Shown in pieces: positions 51,267 through 60,100 of a stretch of 64,000 bases of DNA. This DNA comes from Kitasatospora sp. NBC_00458 (GTDB lineage: Bacteria > Actinomycetota > Actinomycetes > Streptomycetales > Streptomycetaceae): assembly GCF_036013975.1 (NCBI RefSeq), contig NZ_CP107904.1, positions 6,977,001 to 7,041,000 of the forward strand, written 5' to 3'. Within the stretch, counting starts at the first letter, position 1. Every line of letters starts with the position of its first letter. Position numbers and translations under genes: made by a program. The notes beneath the pieces are model-generated. The model saw only the letters and a list, made by a program, of their open reading frames with translations, was not told the origin of the DNA and ran no database searches.

Positions 51267-51850
51267 CCGGGGCACCGGGCGTCACCGGGGCGTCGGATGC
51301 GGTCGGGGCACCGGGCGTGAACGGGGCGCCGGATGCGGCCGGGGCGTCGGCGGTGCCGGGGGAGGAGCGCCTGGAGGGGCTGGTCCAGTACCGGGTCGTC
51401 AAGTACACCGAGGAGGAGCGGACCGGGGCGCGTCCGGCCTGGACGTCCCACTCGGACATCGGCTGCTCGTTCGGCGGGGAGGTGCTCACCGCCGAGGCCT
51501 ACGCGGAGACGGAGGAGCGCTACCTCGCGGCGGTCCGCGGGTTCGCGGCGGCCTACGGGGTCTCGGCCGTCCGGGTGGCGTCGCTGGAGATCGAGCCCGA
51601 GAGCACCTGGTGGGGGCGGGTGGGCGAGGGTGACGAACTCGCGATCGACGACGCCGTCGAGCTGGCGCGGTCGATGCTCCGGGAGGAGTTCGTCTGGTGC
51701 CTGCTGTCCGGCCCGGACGGCTTCTTCGCCCACTTCGGGTACGACTACTACATGTACCTCGGCGGGCCCGGCCCGGCCGAGGAGGCCGTCGGGGCGGCCC
51801 GGCGGTCCGGGCTCCAGGTGGACGGGTTCACCTCGCCGTACTGGGACTGA
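51263..51850 (+). CDS. Unknown protein coupled to glpD
   Basis: A 195-residue protein starting with GTG in a GTGA overlap with glpD. The first 30 residues are Gly/Ala/Pro repeats (TGAPGVTGASDAVGAPGV) from duplicated DNA. A folded part follows: QYRVVKYTEEERTGARPAWT, SLEIEPESTWWGRVGEGDEL and FVWCLLSGPDGFFAHFGYDY. It resembles small actinobacterial proteins of unknown function with a Trp/Tyr-rich core. No catalytic motif, signal or membrane helix. The true start may lie after the repeats. Confidence 0.75.
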   Translation: MTGAPGVTGASDAVGAPGVNGAPDAAGASAVPGEERLEGLVQYRVVKYTEEERTGARPAWTSHSDIGCSFGGEVLTAEAYAETEERYLAAVRGFAAAYGVSAVRVASLEIEPESTWWGRVGEGDELAIDDAVELARSMLREEFVWCLLSGPDGFFAHFGYDYYMYLGGPGPAEEAVGAARRSGLQVDGFTSPYWD

Positions 51851-51891
51851 ACCGCTGTGCGGCGGCTGCGCCGCCCGGCGCGTCCGGGTGT

Positions 51892-52185
51892 TCAGTGCCC
51901 CGTGCGCTCCGGCATCGGGTGCTCGGCGCCGCCGGTCTCCAGGACGCAGGTCAGTGGCCGCCCGGGCGCGCCGCTGCGCTCCAGCCGGACGGCGAGCGGC
52001 AGCGGGGGCTCCCCGGGCAGGTGGGCGGCCAGGGTGAGCGGGTAGACGCCGTACCCGTGGACGCGGTGGAAGGCGACCTCCCTGCCGTCCACCAGCAGCT
52101 CGGTCTCGGTGATCCGGCCGGACCGCACGTTCACCGTGACGGAGCGTCCGGCCCGGTCGAGACGGAAGCTGTGCCGCTGGCGCAT
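51892..52185 (-). CDS. Small beta-rich protein of unknown function
   Basis: A 97-residue protein starting MRQRHSFRLDRAGRSVTVNV at an ATG with GGGAGG 7 nt upstream, the best evidence that it is real. Alternating hydrophobic residues (ETELLVDGREVAFHRVHGYG) suggest an all-beta fold. I do not recognise it. It is a single gene on the minus strand between convergent and collagenase units. Confidence 0.72.
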   Translation of the reverse strand: MRQRHSFRLDRAGRSVTVNVRSGRITETELLVDGREVAFHRVHGYGVYPLTLAAHLPGEPPLPLAVRLERSGAPGRPLTCVLETGGAEHPMPERTGH

Positions 52186-52297
52186 GGATGACCTCCCGGG
52201 GTCCGCCGAGTCCCCCGCACGACCACGTCAGTCTACGTCCGCGCTCCGGTCCGGGCCGGGACCGCCGACGCGGGGCGGACGGGACCGCCGACGCGGA

Positions 52298-52329
52298 CGC
52301 GCCCGGCCGGGGAGCCCCGGCCGGGCGCG
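52298..52329. terminator. Terminator downstream of the collagenase gene
   Basis: GCGCCCGGCCGGGG (52299-52312) and CCCCGGCCGGGCGC (52315-52328) pair in a nearly uninterrupted stem extended by one C-G pair. It lies 45 bp past the collagenase stop. Confidence 0.75.
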
Positions 52330-52373
52330 CTCACGGACCGCCCGGAGCCTGGTCGGCTCCGGCGGGCCGGGGG

Positions 52374-54983
52374 TCAGAACCGGGTGCTGACCGTGACCCC
52401 GCTGAAGTCGGTGACCGCGTACAGGCTGAGGTAGCGGTAGCCGGCGGTGGGGTTGGTGACGGTGAGGGACTGGGTGGTGCCGGTGGCGGTGGAGGAGGCG
52501 GTGAAGGCGCTCGGCGAGGCCCAGGTGCCCGCGTTGTAGTACAGGTGCGCGGTGCCGGTGCCGCCGGAGGTGGTGACCTTCAGGGTGGTGGTGCCGGCGG
52601 GCAGGTAGACGTACAGGTAGTCGGTGTTCCCGGCGGTCGCGGCGCGGCCGGTCCGCGAGCAGTTGCGGCCCATCGCGTCGGTGCGCTGCTCGGTGCAGTT
52701 CGGCAGGGCGACCGGGGCGGCCGTCACGGTGACCGTGGTCGCGGTGGTGGCGGTCCGGCCGGTGTCGTCGGTGGCGGTCAGGGCGACGGTGTAGGAGCCG
52801 GCCGCCGCGTAGGTGTGGCTCGGGTTGCGCTCGTCCGAGGAGGTGCCGTCGCCGAAGGTCCAGCGCCAGGAGGTGATCCGGCCCGGGCCGGTCTGCACGG
52901 CCCGCTCGGTCACGTTGACGGTCGCGCCGTTCACCGGCGCGTCGAACAGGGCGGTCGGGCCGGCGGCGTAGCAGGCGCCGGCGGCGCAGGCGGTGAGCCA
53001 GGCGTCGAAGTCGGCGTCGTAGGAGGTGCCGACGCTGTTGTAGACCGCGTAGCCGCCGGCGTAGTCACCGGTGCGGAAGCGGGCCAGCATGGCCTGGACG
53101 TCGGCCGGGTGCTTCTCCAGCATGTACCGGACGGCCAGGTAGCCCCACGGGTAGACCCGGGTCGAGTCCGAGTTGCCGTAGGTGTTCTGGAGGATGGTGC
53201 TGAGCTTGTAGGTGTGCAGGGCGGCCTGGGCCATCGCGTCGGTGTCGGTGGTGGCGCGGTAGCTGTAGGAGATGTACTCGGCGAGGCCCTCGACCCACCA
53301 GATGTCGGGGACGGACGTCTGGGTGTTGTAGTTGCCCTTCATGTCGTAGATGCTGTCGAGGTAGTGCGTGTACTCGTGGTTGAGGTTCCACACCCGGGCG
53401 GGGTCGCTGTTGTTCCAGGCCTTCTGGTACATCACGGTGGCGGCGCGGCGGTCGGGGTCGGTGGCGTCCATGACGGTCTGGCCGCCGTTGTCCGTCGAGT
53501 TGCCGAAGATCGCCCACGAGTAGGTGGTGTAGTCGGTCTTGTTGGCGAAGATCCCGAAGGTGACGGTCTTGGCGTACTGGTTCGGGATCGGCCCGTCGTC
53601 CTTGACCACGTTGTGGAAGAACGCGTCCTGGTTGCGCAGGCTCGTGCAGACGGCGGCCAGTTCGGCGGCCGACAGGGCCTGGGCCTGGAGGGTGCGGTTG
53701 TCGCAGGCCAGCTGGTTCGGCAGGACCACCGAGGTGAGCTTGGCGGGCAGGTTGCAGATGCCGTAGTACGAGCACTGGCTGCTGTTGTAGTAGGCGGCCT
53801 GGACGGCCGTGTAGACGTACAGCGCCGCGTCGGGCGTGAGGAGCGGGGCGGCGTCCAGCACCCGCTTGACCTGCGGCTTCGCCACGGCCTCGACGGCGGG
53901 GCTGCTGCCGGCCATCCGGGCGAGGTCGTTGCCCGCGTTGGTGTCGAGGACGGAGTTGGGCCCGTTGAGCAGGTCCTTGTGCTTGATCGCGAAGTCGGCG
54001 AGCGAGGTGACGAGGCTCGGGTAGGAGCCGAGCGCGCTGACGAAGTTCGAGTTGGTGTTGCCCCGCCAGAGCGGGAACCTCAGCACGGAGTTGACCGCGC
54101 TGACCATCTGCGGGAACGCGTTGTACGAGTTGTCGTAGTCGTCCAGCACGCGCTTGTAGACGGGCAGGTAGTCGGCCTGGATGTTGGCGCTGTCGGTCTG
54201 CGTCAGCACCTCCTTGAGCACGCGGCCGTTGTCCTCGGTGACGTCGTGCCAGCGGGAGCCGGCGAAGAAGGCGTCCAGTCCGGCCTTGACGGCGGTGGTG
54301 AGCGCGCCGGTGTACGGCCCCGCCGCGTCGGGGTAGTAGGACTGGATGTAGTAGCCCACCCGCAGGTAGAGCACCAGCTGCAGGATGCCGGTCGAGTTGT
54401 CGCCGGTGTAGGTGGCCGCGAGGTCCTTGAAGGCGGCCGCGACGGTCAGCATCCGGGACTGCTGGAAGATGCCCGGGTCGGTGCCGCCGTTGTTGAAGAG
54501 CGCGGAGACGCAGTCCGGGGTCGAGCTCTTGAGGAAGGCGACCAGGTCGGCGCCGGTGTGGGAGGCGAAGTCGGCCGGGGTGCAGGTCGCTGCGGCGGCC
54601 TCGGTGCCCGACTGGGCGCGCGCCGCGGGGGACTCGGGCCGGGCGAGGGCGGTGGCCGGGGTCTGCGGGGCCGTGGTGGCCGGTTCGCCCATGAGGGTCT
54701 CGCCGAGCAGGGCCGCGGGCAGTGGCGCGGCGGGCGCGCCGGGGTGCTCGGACCCCGTCGCCGCGCCGGCCGTGGACGGTCCCGCCGGCTTCGCGGCGGC
54801 GGCGGCGAGAGCCGCGGCCGTGGCCGCGGCCGTCCCGGTCGGGGCCGTCGGGGCGGTCGCGGACGGTGCGGCGGTGACGGCGGGGGGTGCCGCGAAGGCC
54901 TGGGCCGGCAGCACGGCGGCGGCCGTGGCGCAACAGGCGACGACGCCGGCTGCGAGCGTGGAGAGACGTATGCGCAGGTGCAC
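52374..54983 (-). CDS. Secreted M9 family collagenase
   Basis: An 869-residue precursor. A signal peptide (LSTLAAGVVACCATAAAVLP) and an Ala/Pro-rich pro-segment of about 100 residues precede the activator domain. The peptidase domain has the gluzincin motif HEYTHYLD (residues 536-543), and the third zinc ligand is in EGLAEYISYS about 30 residues later. A PKD domain (SWRWTFGDGTSSDERNPSHT) and a C-terminal PPC-like domain (YLYVYLPAGTTTLKV) follow, both for substrate binding. It cleaves collagen or gelatin outside the cell. It starts at GTG 54983 behind AAGGA. Confidence 0.94.
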   Translation of the reverse strand: MHLRIRLSTLAAGVVACCATAAAVLPAQAFAAPPAVTAAPSATAPTAPTGTAAATAAALAAAAAKPAGPSTAGAATGSEHPGAPAAPLPAALLGETLMGEPATTAPQTPATALARPESPAARAQSGTEAAAATCTPADFASHTGADLVAFLKSSTPDCVSALFNNGGTDPGIFQQSRMLTVAAAFKDLAATYTGDNSTGILQLVLYLRVGYYIQSYYPDAAGPYTGALTTAVKAGLDAFFAGSRWHDVTEDNGRVLKEVLTQTDSANIQADYLPVYKRVLDDYDNSYNAFPQMVSAVNSVLRFPLWRGNTNSNFVSALGSYPSLVTSLADFAIKHKDLLNGPNSVLDTNAGNDLARMAGSSPAVEAVAKPQVKRVLDAAPLLTPDAALYVYTAVQAAYYNSSQCSYYGICNLPAKLTSVVLPNQLACDNRTLQAQALSAAELAAVCTSLRNQDAFFHNVVKDDGPIPNQYAKTVTFGIFANKTDYTTYSWAIFGNSTDNGGQTVMDATDPDRRAATVMYQKAWNNSDPARVWNLNHEYTHYLDSIYDMKGNYNTQTSVPDIWWVEGLAEYISYSYRATTDTDAMAQAALHTYKLSTILQNTYGNSDSTRVYPWGYLAVRYMLEKHPADVQAMLARFRTGDYAGGYAVYNSVGTSYDADFDAWLTACAAGACYAAGPTALFDAPVNGATVNVTERAVQTGPGRITSWRWTFGDGTSSDERNPSHTYAAAGSYTVALTATDDTGRTATTATTVTVTAAPVALPNCTEQRTDAMGRNCSRTGRAATAGNTDYLYVYLPAGTTTLKVTTSGGTGTAHLYYNAGTWASPSAFTASSTATGTTQSLTVTNPTAGYRYLSLYAVTDFSGVTVSTRF

Positions 54984-55383
54984 GCCGAGTCCTTCGTCGA
55001 GTGGGGGCAGCCTGACGTGGGGTCAAGCTGAAGGAAGGAGATCGGCGTGGATCCTGCCACCGAATGAACATCAGAACAATGTCACAGGTCATATCACACG
55101 AAGGTTTCGGCCACCTCGCCGCCCACGGCGCCCCGCCGGGTGTCCGGGCTGTGGCTGACCTGCGGCGGCGGGGACCGGTCCCGACCGGCCGGCGGGCGGC
55201 CCGCGGGCGGTGGGCCGCCGCCGGGGCGCGGGCCGGGAGGTCGCCGCAGCCGCGCGGACCGGCGGGACCGCGCGGACTGGCCGAACTGCGCCCCGGGCCG
55301 GGGCGTCGCGGGGCCCGCCGGCCGCGGTCGTCCCCGTCGGCCGCCGCCCACCGGGGGCCGGGCGGCGGCCGACGCTCGAAGGC
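54984..55383. other. Region between collagenase and SDR genes
   Basis: The left 120 bp are A/T-richer and hold the collagenase promoter. The right 280 bp are very GC-rich with no supported gene. Confidence 0.5.
55051..55079 (-). promoter_or_regulatory. Candidate collagenase promoter
   Basis: On the minus strand TTGTTC (55079-55074), 17 nt, CAGGAT (55056-55051), about 65 bp before the GTG. A TGTGA direct repeat lies just upstream and could be a regulator site. Confidence 0.42.
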
Positions 55384-56148
55384 TCAGGCGAGGCGGCCGC
55401 CGCCGTCGACGTGGAGGACCGTGCCGGTGACGAACGGGCTGGTCATGGCGAAGGTGACGGCGCGGACGAGGTCCTCGGTGGTGCCGGTGCGGCGGGCGGG
55501 GTTGCGGTCGGCGACGGAGCGCAGGAACGCGCTCTTGTCGGCGCCCATCCGGTCCCAGGCGCCGGTGTCGACGATGCCGGGGGAGACGGCGTTGACCCGG
55601 ACCGGGGCGATCTCGACGGCCAGGGCCTGGACGAGGAAGGCCAGGGCGCCGTTGGTGGTGGCCATCACGGTGCGGGCGGGGGCGGGGCGCCAGGCGGCGA
55701 CGCCGGAGAAGAAGGTGAAGGACGCGCCGTCGGGGCTGTCGGTCGCGGCCTGCGGGGCGAGGTGCTTGGCGAGCAGCAGCGGTCCGTAGACCTTGGCGGC
55801 GAACGCGCGGTGGACGTCCGCGAGTTCGAGCTCGGCGAGCGGGCCGTTGGCGGGCATGGCGGCGGTGGAGACCAGGTGGTCGAACCGGCCGGTGGCGGCG
55901 GCGAGGGCGGCGATCGAGTCCTCGTCGGCGAGGTCCACGGGGACGACCTCCGCCGGGCCGGTGAGCTCGCCGGCGGTCCACTCCAGCTTGCGGGGGTCGG
56001 GCCCGGCGAGGACGAGTCCGGCTCCGGCGGCGGAGGCGGCGCGGGCGAGGGCGCGGCCGGTGTTGGAGCCGGCGCCGACCACGACGACGCGGCGGCCGGA
56101 GAGCGGGAGGTCGAGGGGCAGAGGCGAAGGGGCGGGGTTGCTGGTCAT
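55384..56148 (-). CDS. Atypical short-chain dehydrogenase/reductase
   Basis: A 254-residue SDR-fold protein. The cofactor loop is GAGSNTGRA instead of the usual TGxxxGxG. VRVNAVSPGIVDTGAWD and the C-terminal GTVLHVDGGGRLA are standard. At the catalytic helix the usual YxxxK is missing: the sequence reads ARTVMATTNGALAFL, so both Tyr and Lys are replaced. It may bind a nucleotide without normal dehydrogenase activity. The ATG at 56148 is 72 bp from a divergent LysR gene, which probably controls it. Confidence 0.88.
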   Translation of the reverse strand: MTSNPAPSPLPLDLPLSGRRVVVVGAGSNTGRALARAASAAGAGLVLAGPDPRKLEWTAGELTGPAEVVPVDLADEDSIAALAAATGRFDHLVSTAAMPANGPLAELELADVHRAFAAKVYGPLLLAKHLAPQAATDSPDGASFTFFSGVAAWRPAPARTVMATTNGALAFLVQALAVEIAPVRVNAVSPGIVDTGAWDRMGADKSAFLRSVADRNPARRTGTTEDLVRAVTFAMTSPFVTGTVLHVDGGGRLA

Positions 56149-56186
56149 GCCGACAACCCTGCGCTGAGCAGGCCGGATGCGTCCAA

Positions 56187-56214
56187 GGCTTGTTTTCTGG
56201 GAAAGCCATAAACT
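56187..56214. promoter_or_regulatory. LysR box and leaderless promoter
   Basis: GGCTT (56187-56191), 11 nt, AAGCC (56203-56207) is a perfect T-N11-A LysR-type inverted repeat. It abuts TAAACT (56209-56214), the -10 element placed 6 nt before the lysR ATG. The arrangement predicts autorepression. Confidence 0.6.
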
Positions 56215-56220
56215 GCCTGC

Positions 56221-57204
56221 ATGGCTACCCCCACGCTCCGCCAGTTCGAGTACCTGGTGACCGTCGTCGACACCGGCTCCTTCACCCGGGCCGCCGAGCT
56301 GCTGCACGTCACCCAGCCCGCGCTCTCGCACCAGGTGCGGGCGCTGGAGAAGGCGGTGGGCGGCGCGCTGCTGGAGCGGCTGCCGCGTGCGGTGCGGCCG
56401 ACGCCGATGGGGCGGGCCGTCCTGCCGCACGCCCGCGCCGCGCTCGCGGACGCCGAACGGCTGCGCGCCGCGGCCCGCTCGGCGGCCGGACTGGACGGTG
56501 GGGAGCTGGAGTTGGCCACGGTGTACTCGGTGAGCCTGGGTATCCTGCCGCCGGTGCTGCGGACGTGGCGGCGCGCGCACCCGGGGGTGCGGATCCGGCT
56601 GCGCGAGTACGCGCACAACGAGGAGCTGCGGGCGGCCATGGCGGCCGGCCAGGCGGACGTGGCCGTGGGGACCCCGCCGGCCGACTGGGAGGGGCCGATC
56701 CGGGAGCTGGGCGTGGAGGAGTTCGTGCTGACGCTGCCCCCGGAGGACGCGGAGGACGCGGAGGGCGGAGGCGGCTCGGCAGGCGTGGACGGCCCGGACG
56801 GTGCGGACGGTGCGGGGCGGGCCCGGTGCCGGCGCGTCCCGCTGGCCGAACTGGCGGACCGGGACTGGGTGCACTACGCCCCCGGCAACGGGCTGGCCGA
56901 CGTGCTGGACGCGGCCTGCGCCGAGGCCGGGTTCCGGCCGCGGGTGGCCGTGCGGACGGAGCAGACGGCGGCCGCCCCGCTGCTCGCGGCCGCCGGTCTG
57001 GGGGCGGCGCTGGTGCCGGCCAACATCGTGCCGGTGGGGTTCGACGGGCTGGTGCGCCGCCCGGAACCGCCGGTGCGGCGCGTGCTGGTCGCGTACACCC
57101 GGACCAGGCCCGACCCGCTGACGGCGGCCTTCGTCGACCTGCTGGCCCGGCGGGCGTGCCTGCTGCCGCCGCAGGTGGCGGAGCTGCTCGCGAACGGCGG
57201 GTGA
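56221..57204 (+). CDS. LysR-family regulator (CynR/OxyR-like)
   Basis: A 327-residue regulator. The HTH reads RQFEYLVTVVDTGSFTRAAE and HVTQPALSHQVRALEKAVGG. The effector domain starts near residue 95 (GELELATVYSVSLGILPPVL) and includes an unusual Gly/Asp/Glu-rich insert around residues 180-205 that would lie in a surface loop. It is divergent from the atypical SDR gene. The ligand is unknown. Confidence 0.93.
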   Translation: MATPTLRQFEYLVTVVDTGSFTRAAELLHVTQPALSHQVRALEKAVGGALLERLPRAVRPTPMGRAVLPHARAALADAERLRAAARSAAGLDGGELELATVYSVSLGILPPVLRTWRRAHPGVRIRLREYAHNEELRAAMAAGQADVAVGTPPADWEGPIRELGVEEFVLTLPPEDAEDAEGGGGSAGVDGPDGADGAGRARCRRVPLAELADRDWVHYAPGNGLADVLDAACAEAGFRPRVAVRTEQTAAAPLLAAAGLGAALVPANIVPVGFDGLVRRPEPPVRRVLVAYTRTRPDPLTAAFVDLLARRACLLPPQVAELLANGG

Positions 57205-57269
57205 GGGGGAGTCCGGGATCGCGGGGCGGCCGGAGGTGGCCGTATTCGGTCGGACGGATTCTCGTGATC

Positions 57270-57285
57270 TCTACAGTGTTGTAGA
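57270..57285. promoter_or_regulatory. Palindrome upstream of the TerD gene
   Basis: TCTACAGTGTTGTAGA: 6-bp arms around GTGT, 43 bp before the start. The TACA/TGTA half-sites resemble BlaI/MecI-type operators, but the regulator is not known. Confidence 0.5.
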
Positions 57286-57327
57286 TTCTTTTCCAGGGAG
57301 AGCAGCAGCGCAACCGAGGAGGGCACT

Positions 57328-57903
57328 GTGGGAGTTTCGCTGGCCAAGGGCGGCAACGTCTCGCTGACCAAGGAGGCGCCGGGCCTGACCGCCGTCATCA
57401 TCGGACTCGGCTGGGACGTGCGGACCACCACCGGCGCCGACTACGACCTGGACGCGAGCGCGCTGCTCTGCAACGCGCTCGGCAAGGTGGTCTCGGACGG
57501 ACACTTCGTCTTCTTCAACAACCTTCGCAGCCCCGACGGTTCGGTCGAGCACAGCGGCGACAACCTGACCGGTGGCGGCGACGGCGACGACGAGCAGATC
57601 AAGGTCGACCTGGCCGCCGTGCCGGGTGACGTGGCCAAGGTGGTGTTCCCGGTGTCGATCTACGACGCGGACGCCCGGCTGCAGAGCTTCGGCCAGGTCC
57701 GCAACGCCTTCATCCGGGTCGTCAACCAGGCCAACGGCCAGGAGATCGCCCGCTACGACCTCACCGAGGACGCCTCGACGGAGACCGCGATGGTCTTCGG
57801 CGAGCTGTACCGCAACGGCGCCGAGTGGAAGTTCCGCGCCATCGGCCAGGGTTACGCCTCCGGCCTGCGCGGCATCGCCACCGACTACGGCGTGAACGTC
57901 TGA
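57328..57903 (+). CDS. TerD-family stress protein
   Basis: A 191-residue protein with all family hallmarks: VSLAKGGNVSLTKEAPGLTA at the start, GLGWDVR, DYDLDASALLC, VFFNNLRSPDGSVEHSGDNL, and the calcium-binding acidic repeats GDGDDEQIKVDL and IYDADARLQSF. TerD proteins bind calcium and are linked to tellurite, phage and envelope stress; streptomycetes carry many copies affecting differentiation. The GTG start follows GAGGAGGG. It is a single gene with a terminator after it. Confidence 0.95.
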   Translation: MGVSLAKGGNVSLTKEAPGLTAVIIGLGWDVRTTTGADYDLDASALLCNALGKVVSDGHFVFFNNLRSPDGSVEHSGDNLTGGGDGDDEQIKVDLAAVPGDVAKVVFPVSIYDADARLQSFGQVRNAFIRVVNQANGQEIARYDLTEDASTETAMVFGELYRNGAEWKFRAIGQGYASGLRGIATDYGVNV

Positions 57904-57934
57904 CGGCTCCCGGTGTGACGGCGAGCGGCGTGAC

Positions 57935-57964
57935 GGGGAGCGGCGCGAGGTGCCGCCGCTCCCC
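57935..57964. terminator. Terminator between TerD and kinase genes
   Basis: GGGGAGCGGC (57935-57944) pairs with GCCGCTCCCC (57955-57964), extended by one G-C pair, with an 8-nt loop. It lies between convergent genes. Confidence 0.65.
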
Positions 57965-58063
57965 GGGGCCGTCCGGCTGCGGTCGTCCGGCCCTGCGGGG
58001 GCGGCCCGGCGCGCACGGCCGCGGACCGGCGTGTGCGCGCCGGGTGGTCCGCGGGCCGGGCGG

Positions 58064-60013
58064 TCAGCCCCTCAGCTGGATCGAGGTGCGGGCGGCGAGC
58101 GGAGCACCGGAGACGCCCGAAAGGTCGGCCACCACCAGGTAGTTGCCGGCCGGCGCGGGCGTCCTCTCCGCCGGGGCGCACTGCGGCTTGCTGCGGCTGC
58201 GGTCCCAGGTGAACGTCTCGGCCAGCCCGTCCCCGGCCGGGATCCGGGCCCAGCCGCCGCCGCGGTCGTCCGGGCAGTCCGCGGAGGACCAGACCCGCTC
58301 ACCGGAGACGGCCGTGACGGTGACCCCGGCGGCGGTGCGGCCGAGGTCCGCCCGGCAGTCCTGGGCGGCCGTGTTGCGGACGGTCAGGACCAGCCCGGGC
58401 TTCTCCTGCGACGGGTAGGAGGCCTGGGAGGCGGTCAGCTCCAGGGTCACCTGCGAGGACGTGCACACCGGCAGGGCCGTCACCCCGGCTGCGCCTGGCG
58501 CAGCGCTCGCACCGGTTCCGCCCGTACCGGTCGCGGCCGTACCGGCCCCGGTCGTGCTTCCACCGGTCGGGGCGTTCCCGGACGCGGTGGCGGCCCCGGG
58601 CGGGGCGGCGGCCCCGGTGCCCGCCGCGGACGGTGACGAACTCCCCGGTCGGGTGGTGCCGTTGGCGGCCGCTCCGCTCCCGGCGTCGTCGTCGCCCCGG
58701 TCGGGGAGCAGGTTCCAGGCGAGTGCGGCGGCCAGCGCCAGGGCGGCCACGGACGCGGTCGCCAGGACCGGGGTCCGCCTGCGCCTCGGCGGGCGTGCGG
58801 GCCGGGGCGCCCGGGTGGGTCCGGTCGGCCGGGGTGCAGGGGCCGCCTCCTCCACGGGAGGCCGGGAGCGGTCCGGCCCGTCGGGCGCCTCCCCGCTGCC
58901 GGGGGCGGCGGTCGCGGGGCCGTCGCCGTGCGGTGCCGCCTCCTCCCCCTGCGGCTCCGGGTACCCGCCCCGAGGTGCCGATTCCCTTTCCTGCGGTGCC
59001 GCCTCCCCGTCCGTCGGCTCCCTGTCCGTCGGCTCTGCGGCCGTGCTGCGCCGTTCGGCGGCCGCGCCGCGCGGCTCCGCGAGCGTGCCCGGGTCGAGGA
59101 GCGTCCTGTCGTGCGCCGCCGCCGGAGCCGCCGCGGTCGCGCTCTGTCCGGCCGCCGCGGTGGCGCCCAGCTCGGCGGCGGCGAGTGCGCGGTCGAGTTG
59201 GTCGGCGTCGGGGCGTAGTGCGGGGTCGCGGGCGAGGAGGCCGGCGAGGACGGGGGCGAGGGGGCCGGAGCGGGTGGCGGGGGGCAGGGGTTCGTCGAGG
59301 ACGGCGGCGAGGGTGGCGAGGGTGGTGGCGCGGCGCAGCGGGTGGTGGCCTTCGACGGCGACGTAGAGGGTCATGCCGAGTGACCAGAGGTCGGAGGAGG
59401 GGTTGCCCTCTTCGCCGCGGATGCGTTCGGGGGCTATGTATTCGGGTGAGCCGATGAGGGCGCCGGTGGCGGTGAGGGCGGTGGAGTCCTGCATGGCGGC
59501 GATGCCGAAGTCGGTGAGGACGGGGGTGCCGTCGGTGCGCAGGAGGACGTTGCCGGGTTTGACGTCGCGGTGCTGGATGCCGGCGGTGTGGGCGGCGCGC
59601 AGGGCGGAGAGGACGCCGCGTCCGATGCGGGCGGCTTCGGGGACGGTGAGCGGGCCGCGGGTGATGCGGTCGGCGAGGCTGCCGCCGGCGACGAGTTCCA
59701 TGACCAGCCAGGGGTGGGGGTGGCCGGGGGTGTCGACGATGTGGTGGATGACGGCGACGTTGGGGTGCTGGAGGCGGGCGAGGGCGCGGGCTTCGCGCAG
59801 GACGCGTTCGCGCAGTTCGAGGGCGCCGGCCGGGTCTGCGGCGGCCATCGCGGGGTCGGGCGGGCGGACCTCCTTGAGCGCGACCTCGCGGTGCAGCATG
59901 GTGTCACGGGCCCGCCAGACCAGGCCCATGCCTCCGCCGCCGAGGCGTTCGAGCAGTTCGAAGCGGTCGTCGATGAGCCGTGTCTCCGGCCCCCCAGTGT
60001 TCATGGCGGACAT
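58064..60013 (-). CDS. Membrane Ser/Thr protein kinase with extracellular domain
   Basis: A 649-residue Hanks-type kinase. The catalytic domain (about residues 14-270) has LGGGGMGLVW, the lysine in VALKEVRPP, HRDVKPGNVLL, LTDFGIAAM and SPEYIAPE. A 150-residue Pro/Glu/Ala-rich juxtamembrane linker follows, then one helix (PVLATASVAALALAAALAWN near residue 430), a Thr/Gly/Ala linker, and an extracellular beta domain of about 130 residues with four Cys (LPVCTSSQ, QDCRADL, SSADCPDD, PQCAPAE). The extracellular part resembles none of the PASTA repeats. It probably senses an envelope signal. ATG 60013 is used; an internal ATG at 60004 is equally possible. Confidence 0.92.
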   Translation of the reverse strand: MSAMNTGGPETRLIDDRFELLERLGGGGMGLVWRARDTMLHREVALKEVRPPDPAMAAADPAGALELRERVLREARALARLQHPNVAVIHHIVDTPGHPHPWLVMELVAGGSLADRITRGPLTVPEAARIGRGVLSALRAAHTAGIQHRDVKPGNVLLRTDGTPVLTDFGIAAMQDSTALTATGALIGSPEYIAPERIRGEEGNPSSDLWSLGMTLYVAVEGHHPLRRATTLATLAAVLDEPLPPATRSGPLAPVLAGLLARDPALRPDADQLDRALAAAELGATAAAGQSATAAAPAAAHDRTLLDPGTLAEPRGAAAERRSTAAEPTDREPTDGEAAPQERESAPRGGYPEPQGEEAAPHGDGPATAAPGSGEAPDGPDRSRPPVEEAAPAPRPTGPTRAPRPARPPRRRRTPVLATASVAALALAAALAWNLLPDRGDDDAGSGAAANGTTRPGSSSPSAAGTGAAAPPGAATASGNAPTGGSTTGAGTAATGTGGTGASAAPGAAGVTALPVCTSSQVTLELTASQASYPSQEKPGLVLTVRNTAAQDCRADLGRTAAGVTVTAVSGERVWSSADCPDDRGGGWARIPAGDGLAETFTWDRSRSKPQCAPAERTPAPAGNYLVVADLSGVSGAPLAARTSIQLRG

Positions 60014-60100
60014 CCTGGCACCCCCGCCGCGCCGGAGTGCGGGACTCCGCGACACCGGGCGGCGTCGGGGCGGGGGTGCCGGTGCCTCGGCCCGGACCGC

